Shown one piece after another: positions 43,732 through 52,490 of a stretch of 64,000 nt of DNA. The DNA is from Psychrobacillus faecigallinarum (GTDB taxonomy: Bacteria > Bacillota > Bacilli > Bacillales_A > Planococcaceae), in assembly GCF_014836595.1 (NCBI RefSeq), contig NZ_JACSQO010000005.1, positions 1 through 64,000 of the forward strand, in the 5' to 3' direction. The position numbers and the translations under genes are program-made. The notes below the pieces were generated by a model. It searched no databases. It saw only the letters and a program-made list of their open reading frames with translations, and was not told the origin of the DNA. How positions within the stretch are numbered: position 1 is the first letter of the stretch; each line of letters starts with the position of its first letter.

Positions 43732-45378
43732 ATGAGACTTTCAAGTAAAATATCTCTAAGATTTTTAGTTTATTTTGTTGTATTTTATGCTGTATTATTT
43801 TTAGTCACATTTGGAATGTTTGCTTATATCATTTTCGATTTGCTTTCAAAGGAAGCTATCTCAGATATTCGTGCATTGGAAGCCTTTGAAATAGAAAGTG
43901 ACATTGCAAAACAACCGGATGGCAGCTATGTATTTTCGGAGGACTTTATTAAATTGGCTAAGCAAAACTCCGGCCATTTATATCTTGTAGACCAAGCAGG
44001 CGAAGTACTTGCAACTACTGAACAAGAAATACTATCTATTGAATGGGTTGCCATACAGAAACAAGATCACGCTGTTTGGGAGTTAACAGACCAGCTGTTC
44101 TTACTTTTCATAGAAAACCAACCTGTAGATTTGTTGCTCGGTAAACTTTACATTAATAATAAAATTCAAATGAACGATGAGCTGAAAAAGGAGTTTTCAT
44201 CTGTAGATGCAGCCGTTGAAATATATAACCAAGATGGGATAAGAGAAGAAATCCTTTATGGAGATGTATATAAAGCATTAAGTAGCATGGAGATAGTTAC
44301 AAATAGTCAGGATTACTTTGAAAGAAAAGAAATTACTGCCTTTCAAACGATGGAAAACGGAAAAGTCCTAGTAGTACGAATGCCAAATACTAATTATCAT
44401 CCCTTTGAACCAGCATTAATAGATACTATGAAAAAGCTAGTGTTCTCCATTTTAGCGTTCCATCTCTTCCTGTTTATCTTTACTATTCTTTTTTCCATTT
44501 GGATTGGATATCGATTTGGTCGTCCCTTACTATATTTCTTACATAGAATTGAAAAATTAAGCGTAAAGGACTACGATCCTCCAAATGACAAAAGATTACG
44601 TTCCCCAAAATCCGGTAGATTTAAACGAAAATACCGTATATACGAGGAAGTGGACAAGTCACTAGCTAGGTTAGCAAATACATTAAAAAGTAACGAAGAG
44701 AAAATAATAAAAACGGAAAAACTAAGAGAGGATTGGATCACTGGTCTCTCTCACGACTTAAAAACCCCTCTTAGTTCTATTTATGGATATTCTATAATGC
44801 TATCATCTAATGAGTACACATGGACCCCCATAGAGGTACAACGTTTCGCTAAAACAATGCAGGAAAAATCTATTTATATGAATGCGTTAATCGAGGATTT
44901 GACATATACTTACCAGTTGAAAAACGATGCGATTCAACTTAACAAAGAAAAGTTGAATCTCTTTGATTTTTTAAGGTCCTATGTTTACGCCTGTGATTGG
45001 AATGACATTCAAGAACCTATAGGAAACAAGGATATTACCGTCTATTTAGATGCAAAGCTATTTGAACGGGTTCTCGACAATCTTGTAGGAAATGCAGTAA
45101 AACATACTCCGAAGGGCACCAAGGTACACTTAGAAATTTATGAAAAAGATAGCTTAGCCTGTCTGGTCATCCGAGATGAGGGACCTGGTATTCCAAAGGT
45201 AGCTTTAGACAACTTGTTTAACCGTTATTATAGAGGTACAAATACTACCTCTGAAATTTCGGGCACTGGGCTTGGTTTAGCAATCTCCAAGCAACTAATA
45301 GAAGCACATAACGGAACGATACTAGTAGAATCCTCAAAAATAGGAACACTAGTGACCGTCACTTTTCCAATAGAATAA
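43732..45378 (+). CDS. Membrane sensor histidine kinase
   Basis: A 548-residue kinase with an N-terminal membrane helix, an extracellular sensor of about 190 residues, a second membrane helix (near 240-260), a HAMP-like linker, the phospho-acceptor motif GLSHDLKTPLSSIYGYSIML (His near 340), and ATPase motifs NLVGNAVKHTPKG (N box), RDEGPGIP (G1) and SGTGLGLAI (G2). It is the partner of the regulator 2 bases upstream. The shared terminator separates it from uppP. The signal is unknown. Confidence 0.92.
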   Translation: MRLSSKISLRFLVYFVVFYAVLFLVTFGMFAYIIFDLLSKEAISDIRALEAFEIESDIAKQPDGSYVFSEDFIKLAKQNSGHLYLVDQAGEVLATTEQEILSIEWVAIQKQDHAVWELTDQLFLLFIENQPVDLLLGKLYINNKIQMNDELKKEFSSVDAAVEIYNQDGIREEILYGDVYKALSSMEIVTNSQDYFERKEITAFQTMENGKVLVVRMPNTNYHPFEPALIDTMKKLVFSILAFHLFLFIFTILFSIWIGYRFGRPLLYFLHRIEKLSVKDYDPPNDKRLRSPKSGRFKRKYRIYEEVDKSLARLANTLKSNEEKIIKTEKLREDWITGLSHDLKTPLSSIYGYSIMLSSNEYTWTPIEVQRFAKTMQEKSIYMNALIEDLTYTYQLKNDAIQLNKEKLNLFDFLRSYVYACDWNDIQEPIGNKDITVYLDAKLFERVLDNLVGNAVKHTPKGTKVHLEIYEKDSLACLVIRDEGPGIPKVALDNLFNRYYRGTNTTSEISGTGLGLAISKQLIEAHNGTILVESSKIGTLVTVTFPIE

Positions 45379-45411
45379 AAAAGCATTGGGAGCTCCCAAT
45401 GCTTTTTGTTT
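45378..45411. terminator. Bidirectional terminator between sensor kinase and uppP
   Basis: AAAAAGCATTGGGAG and CTCCCAATGCTTTTT form a perfect 30-bp palindrome (45378-45407), usable by both converging genes. Confidence 0.9.
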
Positions 45412-45414
45412 TTC

Positions 45415-46242
45415 TTATAAAAATATAATAACTGCTAGTACTGCAGCTAATACAATACGATAAATTGCGAACGGAGTTAACTTGACTTTATCGATCAGTT
45501 TCAAGAAGAAGCGTATCGATATTAATGCAAAAACAAATGCGCTGACAAAGCCCACTGCATAGAAGCCAATGTGATCCATCTCTACATATTCCCAGTTTTT
45601 CAAAAGAGAAAGGAAGCTTGCCCCTGCCATAATCGGCACAGCCATGATGAAAGTAAAATCTGCCGCCGTTTTATGGTTCATCCCTAATAATACCCCACCG
45701 GAAATAGTTGATCCAGAACGAGAAAACCCTGGCCATAATGATAGACATTGTATAAGCCCTACAAGAATCGCCTGCTTATATGTAATCTTGTCTAGTGTAT
45801 TCGTTTTCGGATGCTTAGGTCCTAACTTATCTGCTATAATCATTAAAATAGCACCAAGCACTAAACCTATTAAAACCGTCTTTGTTGTAAATAAATGCTC
45901 ATCGATATAATCCTCAAATAACACACCAAGTACACCAGCCGGAATAAGACCAACAATTACGTGAGTCAGTTTTAACTGTTCACCTTTTGGCGCATCCTTT
46001 ATTCGATATAAGCCTATTAAACTTAGTAGCCTTTTCCAAAAAACAACAACTACAGCGAGAATCGACCCAAGTTGAATAACAATTTTAAATGTATTTGCTG
46101 AATATTCCCCTAAAAAATCTTTTGTTTGCAGCCACATATCATCCACAATAATCATATGACCCGTAGATGATACTGGAGCAAATTCTGTCATACCTTCTAC
46201 AAAACCTAATATTAGTGCTTTAAATAATTCTAGAATTTCCAT
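45415..46242 (-). CDS. uppP: Undecaprenyl-diphosphatase
   Basis: A 275-residue membrane enzyme that dephosphorylates undecaprenyl diphosphate on the outer face, recycling the lipid carrier for peptidoglycan and giving bacitracin tolerance. Family motifs: GFVEGMTEFAPVSSTGHMII (a slight variant of the usual TEFLPVSSTGH) and LWPGFSRSGSTISGG, which carry the catalytic Glu, His and Arg residues. About eight hydrophobic segments. ATG 46242 follows AAGGAGAT. It begins 10 bases after the DedA-like gene, in one operon with it and the phosphoesterase. Confidence 0.93.
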   Translation of the reverse strand: MEILELFKALILGFVEGMTEFAPVSSTGHMIIVDDMWLQTKDFLGEYSANTFKIVIQLGSILAVVVVFWKRLLSLIGLYRIKDAPKGEQLKLTHVIVGLIPAGVLGVLFEDYIDEHLFTTKTVLIGLVLGAILMIIADKLGPKHPKTNTLDKITYKQAILVGLIQCLSLWPGFSRSGSTISGGVLLGMNHKTAADFTFIMAVPIMAGASFLSLLKNWEYVEMDHIGFYAVGFVSAFVFALISIRFFLKLIDKVKLTPFAIYRIVLAAVLAVIIFL

Positions 46243-46251
46243 AAGATCTCC

Positions 46252-46854
46252 TTAGTCACGTTTTTTAAAATACCATACTAAAAATGCAATACCTACAATT
46301 GCTAAAATAATATAAACTACGTTCGAATAGATATCCATATACCCTACGATATCTTCCCAATTTTCACCAACTGCTGATCCTACTGAAACTAAAATAGTAT
46401 TCCAAATAAGAGTACCTAAAGTAGTAAATAGAAGGAACAGCCAAAACTTCATGTTTGACATCCCTGCAGGAATAGAAATCAGGCTTCTTACTAATGGAAT
46501 AAGTCGTCCAAAAAATACTGCCCATACGCCGTATTTATCAAACCAGGCATCTGCCTTATGAATATCTTTTACAGTCAATCTCAAGAATTTACCGTATTTC
46601 TTTACAATCTTCTCTAAACGCTCTACATCTAATAACAAACCAATCCCATATAGAATGGCTGCCCCTATCACTGACCCTGCTGTAGCTGCCAAAATAACAC
46701 CTAGCTTGGTCATGGAAGTAGATGTCGTCATAAATCCTCCGAGCGTTAAAATGACCTCAGAAGGGATTGGCGGAAAAACATTCTCTAATAAAATCAATAA
46801 AAATACGCCAAAATATCCAAACTGGTTCATCCATTCTGTGATCCAGGCTTCCAT
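46252..46854 (-). CDS. DedA-family membrane protein
   Basis: A 200-residue DedA-family protein with about five hydrophobic segments, including the re-entrant motif ENVFPPIPSEVILTLGGF and the basic FFGRLIPLVRSLISIPAGMS. Some DedA proteins (UptA of B. subtilis) flip undecaprenyl phosphate back across the membrane. Here the gene is directly upstream of uppP, so a lipid-carrier flippase role is a good guess. Its ATG overlaps the phosphoesterase stop as TAATG. Confidence 0.9.
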   Translation of the reverse strand: MEAWITEWMNQFGYFGVFLLILLENVFPPIPSEVILTLGGFMTTSTSMTKLGVILAATAGSVIGAAILYGIGLLLDVERLEKIVKKYGKFLRLTVKDIHKADAWFDKYGVWAVFFGRLIPLVRSLISIPAGMSNMKFWLFLLFTTLGTLIWNTILVSVGSAVGENWEDIVGYMDIYSNVVYIILAIVGIAFLVWYFKKRD

Positions 46855-47942
46855 TAAACTTCCACATCCTCTAACTTAATCTCAATCGACCAAAGCTCTG
46901 ATCGACTACCTAGTCGAATTGGTGGTCCCCAAAATCCAAAACCAGAAGATACAATCGCGTGCATACTCCCTTTTTCCCTATACCCATAATCCAGCTCAAA
47001 AATTCTTTGAGTAAACAAATGATTCGGCCACATTTGTCCACGATGCGTATGGCCAGAAACATGAAAGTCTACCCTTTCTTTCTCTGGTATAAGTAAATTG
47101 GAAGGTGTGTGATCCATCACAAACCAAGGTAAATTCTTTTCTTTTGGAGCCAATTCAGATAACTCTTTTCGATTTCTATTTGTTAAATCCTCACGTCCTG
47201 TCAAATAGAACGTATCTGCCACTAAGATTGTTTCATCTAATAGCATTTGCACACTAGATGCTTCCATTTCTTCTATTAAGAGTGGAATTTTCTTTCCGTA
47301 GTATTCGTGATTTCCCAAAACCCCATAATTACCATACGTTGATCGTAGCTGCTTCATCACCTCGGACATGCCTTTTTTTACAAACCAAATCGGGTCATCG
47401 TCCACTAAATCTCCAACCAATAAGACAAGATCAGGATTTTGTTCATTTGATTTTTTTACAAATCGCATTAAATGCGCTTTATTGGACAATAAGCCAAGAT
47501 GGAAATCAGATGCAACGACAACTTTTAGACTGTCCACTGATGCATCCTTTTTTGGCATGGTAATTTTAAGCTCGCGAACAACTGGCGAGAAAGCGTTATA
47601 TGTTCCTAGTAGCATTATTAACACAAAAAATAATAAAACAATCCCACCTATCAGCTTTAACTGCCCTGGAAAAACCCATGCAAATATAGTTGCAACAGGA
47701 AAAAGGAGAATCCCATATTGCATGACGATAAGCCAATAAGAACCTATTATACTAAAAGTTCTAAGTCTGTGGTCAAGCCTTGCGATAATAATCGCAAAAG
47801 CAAATAAGAACCAGATAACTAAAAACAGCCAAGAATTGATGGTAAAGAAAGCTTCTAACCATGTTGAAACGCTCCAACCAAAGTAAAAAACAATAGACGA
47901 ATATATAATGATAGCTAATATAATAGAGCCAATTTTTTTCAT
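46854..47942 (-). CDS. Membrane-anchored metallophosphoesterase (YkuE/YaeI-like)
   Basis: A 362-residue protein with about four N-terminal membrane helices (residues 1-135) and a calcineurin-like phosphoesterase domain: VVASDFHLG, LLVGDLVDDDP, LGNHEYYG, the distal His in WFVMDHTP and VSGHTHRGQMWP. All metal-ligand motifs are present. Related YaeI-type enzymes act on lipid-linked phosphates. ATG 47942 is chosen as GGAG lies nine bases before it; an in-frame ATG at 47957 is also possible. It is first in an operon with DedA and UppP. Confidence 0.88.
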   Translation of the reverse strand: MKKIGSIILAIIIYSSIVFYFGWSVSTWLEAFFTINSWLFLVIWFLFAFAIIIARLDHRLRTFSIIGSYWLIVMQYGILLFPVATIFAWVFPGQLKLIGGIVLLFFVLIMLLGTYNAFSPVVRELKITMPKKDASVDSLKVVVASDFHLGLLSNKAHLMRFVKKSNEQNPDLVLLVGDLVDDDPIWFVKKGMSEVMKQLRSTYGNYGVLGNHEYYGKKIPLLIEEMEASSVQMLLDETILVADTFYLTGREDLTNRNRKELSELAPKEKNLPWFVMDHTPSNLLIPEKERVDFHVSGHTHRGQMWPNHLFTQRIFELDYGYREKGSMHAIVSSGFGFWGPPIRLGSRSELWSIEIKLEDVEV

Positions 47943-48033
47943 TGTGAAATTCTCCATTTTTGTCTTTTCCCATTAGTATAGCAGATTTGAATAATTTACT
48001 CTTTCTCAGCCTCTAGACCGAGAAGAAAATCAT

Positions 48034-48055
48034 GTTTAAGACCGTTTGGCTAAAC
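48034..48055. promoter_or_regulatory. Candidate LiaR-type operator before liaI
   Basis: GTTTA...TAAAC flanks AGACC and GGC, a partial inverted repeat about 50-70 bases before liaI. Position suits an activator site at a promoter with TATATA near 48073-48078. The match is weak. Confidence 0.3.
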
Positions 48056-48103
48056 ACAAGGAATTGGTAAGCTATATATACAGACGAGAGGAGGAACAAA
48101 CAT

Positions 48104-48451
48104 ATGAAAAAATTTGGTTTAGTTACACTTGGAATAATCGCTGGAATTGTCGCTTTGGTGAATCTTGGTCCGTTGTTAGGATTAGGGATATCCGCGCTAT
48201 TCGTCTTTGCAGGTGTACATTTTTATCTAAAGAGCGACTCTAGCTTATTGAAAATCTTTTGGGCAATTGTTGGAATTATCGGGTTATTAACAGCTATTTC
48301 TAACATACCTGGATTTGTTGGTATCTTATCTATTGTCGCACTTTATTTCATCTGGAAGAAGTGGAAAAAGGACGACATCTCCCTTTCGATACCCAAAACT
48401 GATGACCCATTCGTAAACTTCGAAAAACAGTGGAACGAACTTAACAAATAA
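48104..48451 (+). CDS. liaI: LiaI-like small membrane protein
   Basis: A 115-residue membrane protein with about three or four hydrophobic segments (LVTLGIIAGIVALVNLGPLL, ISALFVFAGVHFYL, IFWAIVGIIGLLTAI) and a basic C-terminal tail. In B. subtilis LiaI anchors the phage-shock protein LiaH to the membrane. ATG 48104 follows GAGGAGG. First gene of liaI-liaH-liaF-liaS-liaR; liaG is absent. Confidence 0.8.
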   Translation: MKKFGLVTLGIIAGIVALVNLGPLLGLGISALFVFAGVHFYLKSDSSLLKIFWAIVGIIGLLTAISNIPGFVGILSIVALYFIWKKWKKDDISLSIPKTDDPFVNFEKQWNELNK

Positions 48452-48464
48452 GGAGGAAACTATC

Positions 48465-49103
48465 ATGACATCATTACTACAACGATTAAAGTATTCAGTC
48501 GAAGCAGATCTACACCGATTATTTGATAAAAAAGAGGAAAAAAACCCAATTGCTATGCTTAACCAATACATTCGTGAAGCGGAAAAGCAAACTGAACAAA
48601 CAGGTAAATGGTTAGAGCGCCAAGGCAAACTAAAATTAGAGCTTGAAAAAGAATTAACAGAAACATTACAAATGGCAGAGAAACGTCAAAAACAAGTGGA
48701 GCTAGCTACCGCTACAGGCGAAGAGGATCTAATCTCCTTTGCTCAAGCTGAGGTAAATGCTTATAACGAGCGTGCTAAAACTTTACAAAACAGCATTCGT
48801 CAAACAATGGAGGAGCTCTTTGGATTAGAACGTAAGTATGAAGAGATGAAACACAAGGTGAAAGATATGAAGGTCCGACAATTACAGCTGATGGGGAAAG
48901 AAAATGTAACTCGCGCCCACCACCAAATGGATCAATTATTAAAGCCTGAAGAAACACAGAAAAACTTTGGTACTTTCCAAGACATGGAGCAATACATTGA
49001 ACGTCTAGGACAGAAGATCGAAAAAGAGCATGAAATCACTTCAATGGAACAACGTTTAGAACAATTAGAAAAAAACGAACAACCAAAGGCTGAAATTGTG
49101 TAA
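48465..49103 (+). CDS. liaH: PspA/IM30-family envelope stress protein LiaH
   Basis: A 212-residue, almost fully alpha-helical protein predicted to form coiled coils (from KYSVEADLHRLFDKKEEKNP through EQYIERLGQKIEKEHEITSM, read in parts). It belongs to the PspA/IM30 family, which forms rings or ESCRT-III-like polymers at stressed membranes. GGAGG precedes ATG 48465, 14 bases after liaI. A hairpin follows its stop codon, which should make liaIH mRNA more abundant than the rest. Confidence 0.92.
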   Translation: MTSLLQRLKYSVEADLHRLFDKKEEKNPIAMLNQYIREAEKQTEQTGKWLERQGKLKLELEKELTETLQMAEKRQKQVELATATGEEDLISFAQAEVNAYNERAKTLQNSIRQTMEELFGLERKYEEMKHKVKDMKVRQLQLMGKENVTRAHHQMDQLLKPEETQKNFGTFQDMEQYIERLGQKIEKEHEITSMEQRLEQLEKNEQPKAEIV

Positions 49104-49140
49104 AATATAGAAAAGGTTGTCCATTTTTTAGGACTAATGA

Positions 49141-49162
49141 GGAGAAGGCAAGCGCCTTCTCC
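49141..49162 (+). terminator. Hairpin between liaH and liaF
   Basis: GGAGAAGGC, a 4-base loop and GCCTTCTCC form a perfect 9-bp stem, 38 bases after liaH. The T-tract is weak (TTCTCAT), so partial read-through into liaFSR is expected, as reported for B. subtilis. Confidence 0.5.
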
Positions 49163-49201
49163 TTCTCATGCATTACTATGCGAAGAAGGGAGAATACAAG
49201 C

Positions 49202-49903
49202 ATGAAAGAAAACCAAACAAACAAGCTAGCTTTTTTTCTTATTTGTTTTGTTTTTCTCATTTTTATAGAAGCTACTATATTTGGGAATGGCAATATTATA
49301 TTAGTCCTTCTTGGCATAGGAATGATGTACTTTAGCTTGCGAAAGCAGTCTAAGTATATTTTCTGGCTAGGTTTTATTTTTCTTATTTTGGCTGTCTTTT
49401 CGATGTGGAGTCTACGATTATTTTTAGTAGCCATCATTGTTTATTCCCTTTATAAGCTTTGGAAAAATGAACCCATCAGCCAGGTGATTAAACCATTTGG
49501 AACGGTATATGAAGAAACACCGAATAGTATTATTCAAAATAAGCTATTCACATCACAGTCTACTCCATTTCAAGCCTATGAATGGCAAGATGTACATGTG
49601 CAAAGCTTTTACGGTGACTACTTGATCGACGTGACGGAAACGGTGCTCCCAAAGGGTACCTCCCTTATTTCTATTCGTCAGTCTTTAGGTAAGGTCACTA
49701 TTTATGTACCATATGAGATCCCAGTCCGCATACATTATACTACCGTTATCGGCGAAGCCCATATTCTTTCTCGTGGTGCTCGTCGTTTGTGGAACCAAAC
49801 CGTTCTTGTAAAGGATGGGTATTCGGAAGATGTTGCTCATTCTGCTGAGCTAGTGATTACTGTTTCTACTTGGATTGGAGATATCGAGGTGATCCGGAAA
49901 TGA
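49202..49903 (+). CDS. liaF: LiaF-like membrane inhibitor of LiaS
   Basis: A 233-residue protein with four N-terminal membrane helices (LAFFLICFVFLIFIEATIF, GNIILVLLGIGMMYF, IFWLGFIFLILAVFSMW, LFLVAIIVYSLY) and a beta-rich C-terminal domain of the LiaF/DUF2154 type (DVHVQSFYGDYLIDVTETVL; WIGDIEVIRK end). LiaF keeps the kinase LiaS inactive until envelope stress. ATG 49202 has AAGGGAG upstream. It overlaps liaS as ATGA. Confidence 0.9.
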   Translation: MKENQTNKLAFFLICFVFLIFIEATIFGNGNIILVLLGIGMMYFSLRKQSKYIFWLGFIFLILAVFSMWSLRLFLVAIIVYSLYKLWKNEPISQVIKPFGTVYEETPNSIIQNKLFTSQSTPFQAYEWQDVHVQSFYGDYLIDVTETVLPKGTSLISIRQSLGKVTIYVPYEIPVRIHYTTVIGEAHILSRGARRLWNQTVLVKDGYSEDVAHSAELVITVSTWIGDIEVIRK

Positions 49904-50973
49904 GAATATTTTTGGGGCAAGGAATCTCCATCTTTACCTATTTAGTTATTATTATCGCTTTGCTTTTGTATGTTATTTGGGGATGGCCTAATGAAGAGGC
50001 ATGGTTGTCGTTATTAGAGACGACCTATGCCCAAATCCCTTTTGGTGTGTGGATTGTATTTGTTCTAGCCTTCATAAGCTTTGGTTTTTCATTGAACACA
50101 CTCCAAAAGGTACGAAGCCAAGAAAAGAAAATAGAAACGAGCCTACGACCTTTACTTGCAGAAACCTTTGAACCGAGCAAGAAGAAATATACTCAAACAA
50201 AGCGAATGCAGGCGACTGTTACCCAACTGGAACAGCTAATATTAACTCAGCGAAAAACATTGCAACGTATTACCAACGAAAAGGCAGAAACCCAGGACAG
50301 AATTATTCAGGAAAGACTAGTCCAAGAAAGACAAAGACTGGCTAGAGAGCTTCATGACTCTGTATCTCAGCAGCTCTTTGCAGCCTCCATGCTCCTCTCT
50401 ACTATGGTTGAAATAGAGGAAGCTAAAAATGGAGAAGTGCCAAAGACATTAATGCAAACGGAAAAAATTGTGCAACAGGCCCAATTAGAAATGCGTGCTT
50501 TACTTCTTCATTTACGTCCTGCCGCTCTACACAATAAAACCCTGAAGGAAGGCTTAGAAGAGTTACTTCAGGAGCTTCAGGAGAAAGTGTTTTTTACTAT
50601 TCGATACAGATTAGAAGAGGTTTCCTTATCTAAAGGCGCTGAGGATCATTTATTCCGTATTGCACAGGAAACTCTATCAAATACGTTAAGACATGCTAAA
50701 GCAACTGAAGTAGACATTCTATTCGTTGAAAGAGACAATCTTGCCATTTTCCGTGTACAGGATAACGGGGTTGGCTTTGAAGTAGGAGAAGGTAAAAATG
50801 GCTCTTACGGAATTCAAAGTGTCAGAGAACGTGCTGTTGAAATTGGAGCTACTTGTAAGGTAGTATCTGTTCCTTCTCAAGGGACAATTGTAGAAGTTAA
50901 ACTGCCGATTGAAAAGCCAGTAGCCCAACCGATAAATTTAGAAAAAATTACAACCGCAGAGAGGAGTGAATAG
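49900..50973 (+). CDS. liaS: NarL-type sensor histidine kinase LiaS
   Basis: A 357-residue kinase with two N-terminal membrane helices, a very short extracellular loop (an intramembrane-sensing type), a coiled linker and a HisKA_3 motif RLARELHDSVSQQLFAASML (His near 150). The ATPase part has AQETLSNTLRHAKA and VQDNGVGFE. ATG 49900 overlaps liaF as ATGA. Works with LiaF and LiaR in cell-wall antibiotic response. Confidence 0.92.
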   Translation: MRIFLGQGISIFTYLVIIIALLLYVIWGWPNEEAWLSLLETTYAQIPFGVWIVFVLAFISFGFSLNTLQKVRSQEKKIETSLRPLLAETFEPSKKKYTQTKRMQATVTQLEQLILTQRKTLQRITNEKAETQDRIIQERLVQERQRLARELHDSVSQQLFAASMLLSTMVEIEEAKNGEVPKTLMQTEKIVQQAQLEMRALLLHLRPAALHNKTLKEGLEELLQELQEKVFFTIRYRLEEVSLSKGAEDHLFRIAQETLSNTLRHAKATEVDILFVERDNLAIFRVQDNGVGFEVGEGKNGSYGIQSVRERAVEIGATCKVVSVPSQGTIVEVKLPIEKPVAQPINLEKITTAERSE

Positions 50974-50974
50974 A

Positions 50975-51616
50975 ATGATACGCATTTTGTTAGCTGACGA
51001 TCATGAAATGGTACGAATTGGGGTTTCGGCATACTTACAGGCACAGCCAGATATGGAGGTCGTTGCGGAGGCCGTGAATGGTCAAGAGGCCGTTGACTTG
51101 GCTCTTGAGCACAGACCTGACATCATCCTTATGGACATGGTCATGCCTATTTTAAACGGTGCAGAGGCAACTCGGGAAATTATACAAAAATGGCCCACAG
51201 CAAAGGTAATGGTTGTCACTAGTTTTATAGACGATGACAAGGTATACCCCGCACTAGAGGCAGGAGCAATCAGCTATTTATTGAAAACATCTAAAGCTTC
51301 TCATATAGCTGATTCTATTCGTAAAACTTTAAGTGGGAATGCCGTATTAGAGCCAGAGGTAACCAATAAAATGATGATGCGAATGCGCCAAGGCTCCGGG
51401 CATGCACTACATGAAGATTTAACCGATCGAGAAAGAGAGGTACTTCTTCTCATGGCTGAAGGTAAAACTAATCAGGAAATAGCGGACACTTTATACATTG
51501 CTTTAAAAACTGCAAAAACACACGTAAGCAACATATTATCTAAGCTGGAGGTCAATGATCGAACTCAAGCTGTCATTTATGCGTATGAGCATAAGTTAGT
51601 CTCTACAAAAAAATAA
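50975..51616 (+). CDS. liaR: NarL/LuxR-family response regulator LiaR
   Basis: A 213-residue regulator: receiver with ADDHEMVRIGV, Asp in IILMDMVMPILNG, and a C-terminal LuxR helix-turn-helix (LTDREREVLLLMAEGKTNQE, then IADTLYIALKTAKTHVSNIL). ATG 50975 follows GAGAGGAG. It would activate the lia operon and other envelope-stress genes. Confidence 0.93.
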   Translation: MIRILLADDHEMVRIGVSAYLQAQPDMEVVAEAVNGQEAVDLALEHRPDIILMDMVMPILNGAEATREIIQKWPTAKVMVVTSFIDDDKVYPALEAGAISYLLKTSKASHIADSIRKTLSGNAVLEPEVTNKMMMRMRQGSGHALHEDLTDREREVLLLMAEGKTNQEIADTLYIALKTAKTHVSNILSKLEVNDRTQAVIYAYEHKLVSTKK

Positions 51617-51676
51617 CCAATCCTCTCGAGCTGTCATATGCTATTAAAAAGACAGCCAAAGGATGATAGACAACAT

Positions 51677-51931
51677 ATGAATCCCAAAAACAACGACAAA
51701 TCCAGTGAGCAACCAAACTTAGGCGCAACTTTGGACTTCTTGGGCTCTGTCGTCGTGACATTAGGTTTTCTTATTGGCACGATTGGAGAAGGAATTACCC
51801 TCCAAGAAAACTTAGAAGAAGAGCAATCCGAAAAAAAATCTAAGAGCAATCAAAAACTTCAGCTTTCTCAAATAGAAAAAAAATTAGACTACGTCATTAA
51901 CGAACTTGAAGCATTAAAAAGAAAGAGATGA
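51677..51931 (+). CDS. Small single-pass membrane protein after liaR
   Basis: An 84-residue protein with one central hydrophobic segment (LGATLDFLGSVVVTLGFLIG) and a Lys/Glu/Gln-rich C-terminal coiled region ending LDYVINELEALKRKR. ATG 51677 has AAAGGA 13 bases upstream, a bit far; an in-frame ATG at 51638 has no site. It is 60 bases after liaR on the same strand and ends in the lia terminator, so probably co-transcribed. Not known from the B. subtilis operon. Confidence 0.6.
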   Translation: MNPKNNDKSSEQPNLGATLDFLGSVVVTLGFLIGTIGEGITLQENLEEEQSEKKSKSNQKLQLSQIEKKLDYVINELEALKRKR

Positions 51932-51960
51932 CCCTATACATAAGAGGGTCATCTTTTTGT
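51926..51960 (+). terminator. Terminator of the lia operon
   Basis: AGATGACCCT pairs with AGGGTCATCT and TTTTTG follows (51926-51959). The left arm overlaps the stop codon of the last gene. Confidence 0.88.
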
Positions 51961-51983
51961 CTGTTTTAGCAGTGTCAGTAAAA

Positions 51984-52487
51984 CTATATATTTTTTTGAA
52001 CTACTGATAAATCATTTTTTGTTAGTAGTACCACTTTCATCTCATACTTACTAAACTTCTTTAAAAATTCTGGTTTCATCTGTTTTTCAAAGTAGCTTGT
52101 CCATTGAAACATTTTTAGAAAAATAGAAAAGGTCGGTTGGTAGTTAGCCTCTTCCAATCTAAGCACTTGACGGGCATACCTCTTTGTAATTCGGAAATAC
52201 CTAATAGACACAGGAATATCTAAAAAAATAATGTAATCGGAAGCTTCTAATCCTGGATCCGTCCAATCTATATGTACACCCTCGATTATCCATTGGTCGA
52301 GGTTAACTGCTTCTTTTAGCAGCTCATCCCTTTTTTCCACAGAATTCCTAATATCCCCTTGCCCTTGATGATTTCTAGTCCAAACAAAGTTATCTGTTTC
52401 AAAATGCGGAATTCTATAATGTTGTGCCAACTGGCGAGCAAGTGTTGTTTTCCCACTTCCTACAGAGCCTACAATATATATTTTCAT
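51984..52487 (-). CDS. P-loop nucleotide-kinase-like ATPase (FlaR type)
   Basis: A 167-residue P-loop protein with Walker A MKIYIVGSVGSGKTTLARQL and a later IIEGVHIDW and FLDIPVSIRYFRITKRYARQ, as in adenylate-kinase-like FlaR/topology-modulation proteins. ATP binding is certain; the phosphorylated substrate is not known. It lies 3 bases after the DinB-like gene and is probably co-transcribed with it. Confidence 0.8.
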   Translation of the reverse strand: MKIYIVGSVGSGKTTLARQLAQHYRIPHFETDNFVWTRNHQGQGDIRNSVEKRDELLKEAVNLDQWIIEGVHIDWTDPGLEASDYIIFLDIPVSIRYFRITKRYARQVLRLEEANYQPTFSIFLKMFQWTSYFEKQMKPEFLKKFSKYEMKVVLLTKNDLSVVQKNI

Positions 52488-52490
52488 ATT

